64,000 nt of DNA from a virus. The notes beneath the pieces were generated by a model, which saw only the letters and a list, made by a program, of their open reading frames with translations, had not been told where the DNA came from and searched no databases. The stretch is taken from IMG/VR virus record IMGVR_UViG_3300028800_000081, positions 1-64,000 of that record; one strand, written 5' to 3'. A program made the translations under genes and the position numbers. This document shows positions 57,421 to 64,000 of the stretch, one piece after another. Within the stretch, counting starts at the first letter, position 1, and each line of letters begins with the position of its first letter.

Positions 57421-58502
57421 TCCGAGCCGCAGGCATTCTCTTCCTCACCCCGGACAATAAATGCCTCTTCCTGCAGCGCGGACCCGGCGGCGATCACCCA
57501 AACGAATGGTGCTTCCCCGGCGGGCAGACGGAAGCGGAAGAGACCGCGGAGCAAACCGCAACCCGTGAGGCGCTTGAAGAAGTCGGCGTGATGCCGCAAG
57601 GCTCGCGCACGCTGTTGACGCGCTCGGTATCGCAGCCCGTGGTGGGCATGGAGCCGGCGCAGGAACCCGTAGACTTCTCCACGTTCCTGCAAAAGATCGA
57701 CGCGCGTTTCGAGCCGACAATCTCCGATGAAAGCGTGGGCTTCGCCTGGGCGCCGGTGGATCAACCACCTGAACCGCTTCACCCGGGATGCAGAATTGCG
57801 CTGAAGAGATTGAATTGGCATGAGCTCGATGTGGCCCGCGCCATGGCGGCCGGAGAACTCACCAGCCCGCAGCGGTACATCAACGTCACGCTGTTCGACA
57901 TTCGCATCACCGGGACCGGCGTTGCCTACCGCGGAGCATTCCGAAAAGACGGCAAGATTGTTCGTCGCGAAGAGTATGTGTTTCGCGACCCCGCGATATT
58001 TCTCAACGACGATTTTGTACAGCGCTGCAACGGCCTCACGGTTATCCTCATTCACCCCGAGAAGGCGCTGCTCGATTCCAAGGAATTCGGCGACCGCACG
58101 ATAGGCTCCATCCTGCTGCCCTATGTCAAAGGCGACGAAGTGTGGGGCATTGCGAAGATTTACGACGACGACGCAATCAATCTCATGACCTACGGAGAGT
58201 CGTCTACCTCGCCGGGCGTGTTGATCGGAAGCGAAGCCGACCAGCGCATCACTCTCGCGGACGGCAAACCGGTTTTGATCGAAGGTTCTCCGAAACTCAT
58301 CGACCACCTCGCAGTCCTGCCAAACGCTCCGGGCGTATGGGATAAAAAATTGGGCCTCAAAGGTGTTGTTTCTTCTGAAGTGCGCGCAGACAAAGAGATA
58401 TGCGAAGTTTGTGTTGTAGTACCCAACAAATTGGATATTGCAATCGGGAAGATGCGAGACATGCAATTCAGGAATCGCATCGCCGAACTTATAGCGCGCT
58501 AA
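57417..58502 (+). CDS. Nudix hydrolase fused to DUF2213 phage protease
   Basis: 361 residues. N-terminal Nudix box GGQTEAEETAEQTATREALE-EVG at about 35-58 fits G-x5-E-x7-R-E-x-x-E-E-x-G. From about 140 on, LTSPQRYINVTLFDIRI, FRDPAIFLNDDFV, NGLTVILIHPE and VSSEVRADKEICEV match DUF2213, whose members process the head scaffold. A nucleotide-clearing enzyme joined to a maturation protease is unusual. Confidence 0.8.
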   Translation: MIRAAGILFLTPDNKCLFLQRGPGGDHPNEWCFPGGQTEAEETAEQTATREALEEVGVMPQGSRTLLTRSVSQPVVGMEPAQEPVDFSTFLQKIDARFEPTISDESVGFAWAPVDQPPEPLHPGCRIALKRLNWHELDVARAMAAGELTSPQRYINVTLFDIRITGTGVAYRGAFRKDGKIVRREEYVFRDPAIFLNDDFVQRCNGLTVILIHPEKALLDSKEFGDRTIGSILLPYVKGDEVWGIAKIYDDDAINLMTYGESSTSPGVLIGSEADQRITLADGKPVLIEGSPKLIDHLAVLPNAPGVWDKKLGLKGVVSSEVRADKEICEVCVVVPNKLDIAIGKMRDMQFRNRIAELIAR

Positions 58503-58641
58503 CAATCTTCCTGTTTTTGATCAAATTATCTTTGGCCCACAGTGTTTGGGACTTCATTCCTAGCCGCCTCTCCAGCCGCTCCCGCAAGGCCTGGATCTTT
58601 CAAGGCATGTCCAACTGCGGGTTTCCCCGATAGGAGCCACC
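58503..58641 (+). other. Gap before the scaffold gene
   Basis: 139 bases, AT-rich at first (TTTTTGATCAAATTATC). A weak promoter is possible but no good -35/-10 pair is seen. GATAGGAG before the ATG at 58642 is the ribosome site. Confidence 0.4.
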
Positions 58642-59547
58642 ATGGCCGCCGAAACTGAAGAAGAGAAGAAGGCTCGCGAGGACGCCGCGAAGGCCGATGC
58701 AGCGCGTGCTGACGAAAAGCTGGACCTTCTGTTGAAGGGCCTCGATAGCGTGAAGTCGATGTGCGATGCGGTGACGCAACGCATGGACGCCGTCGAAGCC
58801 AAGGCCGATGCAGCGGTGAAAGCCGATGCGGCGCGCAAGGACGCGGAATCCGAGAAGGAAAAGGAAGCCGAGGCCGAGAAAGAGAAGGCCAAGGCGGATC
58901 GCGCCAAGAAGGACGGCGAGTCCGAAGAGGCCTATGCCGACCGTATCGACTCGATGCGCAAGGACGGCGAATCCGAGGAAGGCTTCAAGGAGCGCATGGC
59001 GGCCAAGGCGGACAAAAAGAAGAAGGCCGACGCGGAAGAGGAAGATGCCAAAAAGAAGGCCGATGCCGATCTCGCGTCCCTCACCAGCCAGGTGAACGAT
59101 CTCGCGTCCCGCATGCCGGTCGTGCGCACCGACGAAGACCTCGCGACCCTGGCGGACATTCAGTCCCGCGCCGATCATGTCGCACTCGCCTTTGGAGAAC
59201 GCGCTCGCCCGCCGATGATTGGCGAGACCCCGCAGGCCTACCGCCGCGCCATGGCGACGAAGTTCAAGTCCCACAGCACGAAATGGAAAGATTTCGATCT
59301 TGCCAAGGCGGATTCTGGCTTGCTCGAGATCATCGAGGCGGACGTCTACAAGGACGCGGCCGCGGCTGCTTCCAGCCCTGCAGCGCTTCCCGCCAATACC
59401 ATTCGGGCGCGCGAGCGCACGTCCGCGGGCGGACACAAGATCACGGAGTTCGTTGGCAATACGTCCTTCGTGCGCCAGTTCTCCCGGCCATCCCGCCGGC
59501 TGATCGGCATGCCGGGGCTCGAACAGCGCGCCGGTCGCGCGCGCTAA
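58642..59547 (+). CDS. Capsid scaffolding-like coiled-coil protein
   Basis: 301 residues. First 160 residues are a charged Ala/Glu/Lys/Asp coiled coil (EEKKAREDAAKADAARADEK). C-terminal part (ARPPMIGETPQAYRRAMATK; HKITEFVGNTSFVRQFSRPS) is globular. Location between the DUF2213 protein and the cement protein fits a scaffold; homologs are often annotated only as phage protein. Confidence 0.75.
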   Translation: MAAETEEEKKAREDAAKADAARADEKLDLLLKGLDSVKSMCDAVTQRMDAVEAKADAAVKADAARKDAESEKEKEAEAEKEKAKADRAKKDGESEEAYADRIDSMRKDGESEEGFKERMAAKADKKKKADAEEEDAKKKADADLASLTSQVNDLASRMPVVRTDEDLATLADIQSRADHVALAFGERARPPMIGETPQAYRRAMATKFKSHSTKWKDFDLAKADSGLLEIIEADVYKDAAAAASSPAALPANTIRARERTSAGGHKITEFVGNTSFVRQFSRPSRRLIGMPGLEQRAGRAR

Positions 59548-59598
59548 TCCGCGCACGCTGTTCCACCCCACCCCTAGACCAAACGAGGAATCACCCAA

Positions 59599-60459
59599 AT
59601 GGTCGCGACTGTCCCCTTCAATCCGAACCTCACGACCAACGGTCTGGGGTCTTTCAATGTGTCGTCCACCGGGCTCGTACAGGGCACGGCCTTTGACGAT
59701 CCCTCGGCTCGCTTCCGCCTGCGTGGCGGCTGGCTGTCCAACTCCGAAACCATCCCGATGTGGGGCGGCGTCGGCATTTATGAGAATATCCCGGGCGTTG
59801 CCGGACAGCCGGGCAATGTCCTCGGCCCGGCAGTCGGTCGCGCCACGACGCTGACATCCGGCGTTGCGGGATCTCTCGCGGGATTCGCGGTGTTCGATCA
59901 GAACTATTCCGCGCTGATCACGACATCTTCGCCGGTGCCGCTCACTCCGTCCTACGGGCGGGTCCAGTATTACCCGCTCGGCTCCAAGGCGCGCATCGCC
60001 GTGGCTGTCGATCCTGCCATTGCCGCACTGGCAGGCGATCCGTCATCGCAGGCAGTATCGTGGGACTTCGTCAATCAGCAGCTCGTCGACTATGCGAGCG
60101 CAACGGCGGCGAGCCAGACCTACAACAACACGACCGGCGCGGTTGTCCTGACGTTCTCGCCGTCGGCTCCGGCCAATGTCGGCGTGGGCGACATCGTCAT
60201 CGTGTCCGGCGCGACCGGCACGGCGGCTGCTTCAGTCAACGGCGAGCATGTCGTGACAGCCGTCACGGGCACGACCGTCACCTATGTGATCGCTTCCGGC
60301 CTGTCCGCAGCGGTGACCGGCACCATCGCAATCGCGACGGGCGGTATCCTCCCCTGCACAATCCTGCTGCTCGAGATCGGCAATTCCATGACGGTCAACT
60401 ACGACGGCACGAACGCCACGTGGAATCGCACGGGTAGTGCGGCAATAATTTCCATATAG
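59599..60459 (+). CDS. Structural cement protein (Gp24-like)
   Basis: 286 residues. MVATVPFNPNLTTNGLGSFN, DDPSARFRLRGGWLSNSETI and PMWGGVGIYENIPG match phage structural cement proteins, which clamp capsomers on the outside. Residues about 170-260 hold a beta module (VGVGDIVIVSGATGTAAAS, TAVTGTTVTYVIASGL) like the FCCH-type inserts elsewhere in this phage. Confidence 0.85.
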   Translation: MVATVPFNPNLTTNGLGSFNVSSTGLVQGTAFDDPSARFRLRGGWLSNSETIPMWGGVGIYENIPGVAGQPGNVLGPAVGRATTLTSGVAGSLAGFAVFDQNYSALITTSSPVPLTPSYGRVQYYPLGSKARIAVAVDPAIAALAGDPSSQAVSWDFVNQQLVDYASATAASQTYNNTTGAVVLTFSPSAPANVGVGDIVIVSGATGTAAASVNGEHVVTAVTGTTVTYVIASGLSAAVTGTIAIATGGILPCTILLLEIGNSMTVNYDGTNATWNRTGSAAIISI

Positions 60460-60507
60460 CCCCCGCTTCAGACGACTGACGCGATCCACAACTAGGAGAA
60501 CCTTCTC

Positions 60508-61530
60508 ATGCCCAACATTGCCCCGGCCCGCGTAGTCGTCGAGCCGTCCTACTGGATGCCGGAAATCCTGCTTCCATACAGCCAGGCCTCCGGCGCCTTC
60601 GAGCTTCTGCCCACCGGTCAGCCGCTTACCCGACTCTCGGAAGGCGACCTCTACGCCTACATCAAGCGCGCGGACATCCGCACCAAGCTTGCGACGGGCC
60701 AGAGCGCTGCGAACGAGTTGCCCAGCGTTTCGATCGTCATGGGCTACATGAGCACGCCGACCTATCTGCAGCGCGTCCGTGCGGAATACGATCACCACGA
60801 CACGGCCGCGATGGGGCGATGGGACGTCTCGATCGTCGCCGCGCAACGCCTCGGCATGCGGCAGGGCCACAATCAGCTCCTCCGCTCCGCGCTGCTCTAC
60901 GGGCTCAACCCGCAGAACGGCGAGGGCTTGCTGAATTCCAACGGCGCGACAGCGATCAACCTGCCGCCCGATCCGTTCGGCAACACGACGTTCTCGACCT
61001 ATGACAACGGCTCGATGGCGTTTTTCCTCCTCAGTGTCATTTCGGCGCTGAAGTCACGCACCAATCAACTCGGGATCGGACGCAAGTTCACCATCCTGGG
61101 ACCGCAGCGGGACCTGTCGATCTTCGAATATCAGGGGATCGTCCAGGTGACGCAGTTCCAGCGCATCGGCGCAGGTGCGTCATCGGTGGCCGGCGTGGTC
61201 AAGGAAGTGCTGGACTGGAACGGCGACGAGTTCATCTGGGCGTATGACGACACGCTGATCGGCAAGGGCGCCGGCGGCACGGACGCCATCGTTGTCGTCA
61301 TGCCGGAGGTCGAGAACCCGCAAGCGGAAGGCGCGATCGACACCAACGCATTCGCCAAGCTGGCGCCCGGGCTCGACGCCTGCACGCTGATGCTGAACGA
61401 CATGGTGGCGCCGCGTGAAATCACGGCTCCGTTGGCCGGCGGCGCGGTTGACATCGTGTCCGAGTTGCGCACGACTTCCGGCTGGGGCGTTCGTCCGGAG
61501 GCCATCACCATCATATCCGGCGCGAACTAA
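60508..61530 (+). CDS. Major capsid protein (DUF2184-like)
   Basis: 340 residues. PSYWMPEILLPYSQASGAFE, RAEYDHHDTAAMGRWDVSIV, GLNPQNGEGLLNSNGAT and GRKFTILGPQRDLSI fit the DUF2184-type HK97-fold capsid. It follows the cement gene. AGGAG ribosome site. Confidence 0.87.
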   Translation: MPNIAPARVVVEPSYWMPEILLPYSQASGAFELLPTGQPLTRLSEGDLYAYIKRADIRTKLATGQSAANELPSVSIVMGYMSTPTYLQRVRAEYDHHDTAAMGRWDVSIVAAQRLGMRQGHNQLLRSALLYGLNPQNGEGLLNSNGATAINLPPDPFGNTTFSTYDNGSMAFFLLSVISALKSRTNQLGIGRKFTILGPQRDLSIFEYQGIVQVTQFQRIGAGASSVAGVVKEVLDWNGDEFIWAYDDTLIGKGAGGTDAIVVVMPEVENPQAEGAIDTNAFAKLAPGLDACTLMLNDMVAPREITAPLAGGAVDIVSELRTTSGWGVRPEAITIISGAN

Positions 61531-61567
61531 GCGCCCGGCCCGGCTCACTGAAAAAGGGAGGCTTTCC

Positions 61568-62101
61568 TTGCAGCTTTTTGTTGCCAACACGACGAAGCAG
61601 ATCCAGGCGTTCGCCTGTGCGGTTCCGGAAATGACCGGGATCAAGATCGCGATGATTCCCATCGGCCAGCAAATCCCGGTATTCGGCGATTTGAACCGAC
61701 CGCAGATCGACGCGATCATCGAGCAGCACCGCAGGTACGGAATGGTCAGTGCGGACGAAGTGGACCGCACCAAGCCCTTCATCGGCATGTGCTATTCGGA
61801 GGGCAAGAAAATCCCTCTCGGCAAGCTCATGCACGCCTTCGATCACAACCGGGAAGTCCTCGAAGCGCGGGGTGCGGAACTCCGCAAGCTCGCGGCCATC
61901 CAGGTCAGCAATCAGATCGAGGGCGAACTCGGCCGCGTCGTGCAGGATCCGACTCTGAAAGCCTTCGACGTCACGTTGACGGAAGAGGACAGCAAGGAAG
62001 GCAACGCGGATCACAAGCTGCTGAGCGAGAAGATCGTGCTGGACCACACGGGCGATCGCGATAGAGGCGGCGCCCCAAGGCCGCGACGCCGCGGGAAGTA
62101 A
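61568..62101 (+). CDS. Hypothetical protein of head/neck region
   Basis: 177 residues. TTG start at 61568 has a strong GGGAGG site seven bases upstream. QLFVANTTKQIQAFACAVPE and LTEEDSKEGNADHKLLSEKI; unrecognised, probably neck or head-decoration related. Confidence 0.65.
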   Translation: MQLFVANTTKQIQAFACAVPEMTGIKIAMIPIGQQIPVFGDLNRPQIDAIIEQHRRYGMVSADEVDRTKPFIGMCYSEGKKIPLGKLMHAFDHNREVLEARGAELRKLAAIQVSNQIEGELGRVVQDPTLKAFDVTLTEEDSKEGNADHKLLSEKIVLDHTGDRDRGGAPRPRRRGK

Positions 62102-62601
62102 TGCCTTCCCTGGCCCCGACCGTCACCGGCTATCTGGCGTTCATTCGCAACCAGGCGCAGATACCGACCTCCGCGCTGCCGGACGCCTCGCCCTACATCC
62201 AGGGCACGTTCAACATGGCGCTGACGAACGCGAACGTCCAACTGGCCTGCATGCCGGTGTTCGGGGATAGAACGGGACCGACGCCGTACCAGTTGGCCGT
62301 CTACAATCTAGGCGTGAGCAACCTCATCAACTTCGCGCCGGACCAGCCCGGTGCACCGGCGGTCCCGGGAAGCCAGCCGCCGGAGCAGTATTTCACCTAC
62401 TGGCGCAACAAGTGGAACCTGCTCGCGCCGATCTCCGGTGTTGTCTCATCCTCTGCGGATGAAAGCACGTCGGTCTCGCTCGAAGTCATCGACCAGTTGA
62501 AATACCTGACGCTGGCTGACCTCGCGCTGATGAAAGACCCGTACGGCCGCGCGTACCTCAATCTCGCCTCGCGTTCCGGGTATCTGTTGGGGCTGTCATG
62601 A
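62101..62601 (+). CDS. Head-tail connector-like protein
   Basis: 166 residues. FIRNQAQIPTSALPDASPYI and YQLAVYNLGVSNLINFAP; helical then globular, as in head-tail adaptors. Position immediately after the capsid supports it. Confidence 0.65.
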   Translation: MPSLAPTVTGYLAFIRNQAQIPTSALPDASPYIQGTFNMALTNANVQLACMPVFGDRTGPTPYQLAVYNLGVSNLINFAPDQPGAPAVPGSQPPEQYFTYWRNKWNLLAPISGVVSSSADESTSVSLEVIDQLKYLTLADLALMKDPYGRAYLNLASRSGYLLGLS

Positions 62602-63104
62602 AACTGATCCTCGGCGCGGTCGACATACCGTACGCCTTCGAGCCGAAGGAAATCCGCGCCACGAAGCGCCGCATCGGCAAGGCCCGCAAGGCTCCGAAAT
62701 CTGCGAACCCGAACAACACGATCACCACGGGAGATGTGGCGGAAATCCTTGAGGCGAAATATCACGTCATGGAGAACTTTTTCGAGCTGCACAAAGCCGA
62801 TATTGCGCACGATCTCGAAGAGGCAATTGGTGGCCGTCTTGAAAACATCTTGGCCGGAGCGCCCATTTCAAATTCTGCCTCGGCGTTTGCAGAGGCGGAA
62901 TCGGCAATAGAAACGCGCTTTCGGAACATGCTCGCGACAAAAGAGCTGGATCAGTTAGGATACCCAGGGATACCAACACGCGCGTCACTCGAAGGCGTGT
63001 CGCATCGTTTCAAACACCCATACGCAAAAAGAGCCCCGAGACCCAGTTTTGTGGACACAGGACTCTTCAGCAGTGCATTCGCGGCCGAAATTAAGGACGA
63101 CTAA
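62598..63104 (+). CDS. Neck/tail-completion-like protein
   Basis: 168 residues. Basic start, helical centre, and a C-terminal HPYAKRAPRPSFVDTG-LFSSAFAAEI. This terminal pattern is common in phage neck proteins. ATGA overlap with the preceding gene. Confidence 0.6.
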   Translation: MKLILGAVDIPYAFEPKEIRATKRRIGKARKAPKSANPNNTITTGDVAEILEAKYHVMENFFELHKADIAHDLEEAIGGRLENILAGAPISNSASAFAEAESAIETRFRNMLATKELDQLGYPGIPTRASLEGVSHRFKHPYAKRAPRPSFVDTGLFSSAFAAEIKDD

Positions 63105-64000
63105 ATGCCCAGCGTCGATGAAGCAGCGGAGACGCAATCACCGATCCGCGCGGCGCTCGACCAGGGCATTCAGACGGTATCGCTTTCGCAGGTCGTCCGG
63201 TTCACGCTCTACATTCGGCTCGTGCTGCCGATCGACGGCTTCGTCTTCTGGGTCCGCGCCGATCATGTGACGAAGAAGGCGGCCTTCAACGCCTTCGCCT
63301 ACAACCAGTCGTACTACAACGAGGGACCGGTCCAGACCTTCCCCGTGCTGTCAGGCGGCATCGGTGACTTCATCATCGGGGTCACGCCCATAGGGGGCTA
63401 CGAAGCGTATGTCGGGGAGCCGGATAGCCCGGCTACATTCCTCGACGCACAGGGCTCGCTTCACTACGCGAGCACGCGCCATCAGGACGAAGACGCGGAG
63501 TTCATCCAGAACAGCGTGATTTTCACGTCCGAGCAGATCGTCAACGACTTCGAGGCCGTGGGGCCCGAGGCCATGTATGTCGGGGAGTTCGAGGGGCTGA
63601 AGTTCGCCTGGTCGGCCCGCCGGCAGAATTATCAGCAGGCCGGAATCTTCCACTACGTCGGCGATGCGATCAACGCCTATGCGGCGACGCAGCTTGTAGA
63701 TGATCCCCGGACGCTGGACACGAAGAACGTCATCGTTTCGAACAGCCTGCCGTTCTGGCTCGCGATGAAGGGCTACCAGACGCAGCCTTGGGAACCGATC
63801 CCCGCGCCGTCGTTTCCCATCTATCCGTCGTTCCTCCTGCCGTTCAATCTGAAGCCGCCCTACGGCGTGGTGCACATTCCGGAAGAAAACACGGAATCTC
63901 TCGCCCTGGCGCCGACGCTCGGACCCACCCTGTCCCATAACCAGCTTGTGAGCGAAGACGTCGAGATCACGCTGTACGGAACGCGGAACTTCAACGCGAT
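63105..64000 (+). CDS. Structural protein, cut by the window edge
   Basis: At least 298 residues, 3' end outside the window. VVRFTLYIRLVLPIDGFVFW and KNVIVSNSLPFWLAMKGYQT suggest a phage tail/neck protein. Contains FNAFAYNQSYYNEG, a variant of the Y-N-F-A-Y-N motif in the tail protein at 1844. Open to base 64000. Confidence 0.7.
   Translation, partial: MPSVDEAAETQSPIRAALDQGIQTVSLSQVVRFTLYIRLVLPIDGFVFWVRADHVTKKAAFNAFAYNQSYYNEGPVQTFPVLSGGIGDFIIGVTPIGGYEAYVGEPDSPATFLDAQGSLHYASTRHQDEDAEFIQNSVIFTSEQIVNDFEAVGPEAMYVGEFEGLKFAWSARRQNYQQAGIFHYVGDAINAYAATQLVDDPRTLDTKNVIVSNSLPFWLAMKGYQTQPWEPIPAPSFPIYPSFLLPFNLKPPYGVVHIPEENTESLALAPTLGPTLSHNQLVSEDVEITLYGTRNFNA

Noticed and set aside
1-64000. CRISPR array
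   Set aside because: No series of regularly spaced identical repeats was seen; the only close repeats are the 34-base pair at 51197 and the TIRs.
1-64000. Integrase or excisionase gene
   Set aside because: No tyrosine or serine recombinase motifs in any plausible ORF; temperate lifestyle therefore stays open.

Overview
The window is part of a GC-rich, double-stranded DNA tailed phage (or a prophage without visible host flanks). It carries terminase, portal, head genes, a baseplate J protein, tail fibres, an endolysin and a phage replication module, and no bacterial housekeeping genes. Baseplate J implies a contractile tail. The small genes, the zinc-ribbon proteins and the accessory genes resemble those of Alphaproteobacteria, probably Hyphomicrobiales such as Bradyrhizobium-like hosts; this is inference from protein character, not a search. 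No integrase, tRNA gene or CRISPR array was recognised. The order is circularly permuted: head genes run off the right end, tail-end genes start the left end, and the tail tube, sheath and tape measure genes must lie outside.

Layout. 1-13.2 kb: rightward baseplate and fibre genes ending in a run of secreted-looking proteins, including a carbohydrate-esterase-like protein and a pectate-lyase-fold tailspike. 13.2-18.9 kb: lysis region (tiny membrane peptide, GH19 endolysin, lipoproteins, holin-like and spanin-like genes) and a row of small single-membrane-span proteins. 19.2-22.4 kb: a 3146-bp IS1595-family transposon with terminal inverted repeats, perfect 8-bp target duplication and five passenger genes, inserted in a non-coding, hairpin-rich stretch. 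22.4-23.2 kb: three small rightward genes. 23.2-32.2 kb: a long leftward early operon (PAPS-reductase-like protein, NADAR protein, HNH nuclease, HTH regulator, Bet recombinase and many small zinc-ribbon proteins), driven by one recognisable promoter covered by palindromic operator-like sites at 32.25-32.33 kb. 32.5-51 kb: rightward replication and modification genes (RuvC-like resolvase, DnaB helicase, C5-cytosine methyltransferase overprinted by a second long protein, ParB-methyltransferase fusion, DUF5131 protein, NusG-like protein) interrupted by two TnpB-only insertion elements. 51.2-64 kb: terminase, portal, Mu F-like protein with a homing endonuclease behind it, Nudix-DUF2213 fusion, scaffold, cement protein, capsid, and neck genes.

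How the parts work together: the leftward operon supplies recombination and host-takeover functions under repressor-type control. The rightward operon replicates and methylates the DNA, and the NusG-like protein near its end may extend transcription into the terminase and head genes. The secreted fibre and spike set degrades or deacetylates surface glycans. Mobile DNA is conspicuous: one cargo transposon, two TnpB elements and two GIY-YIG nuclease genes in one phage.
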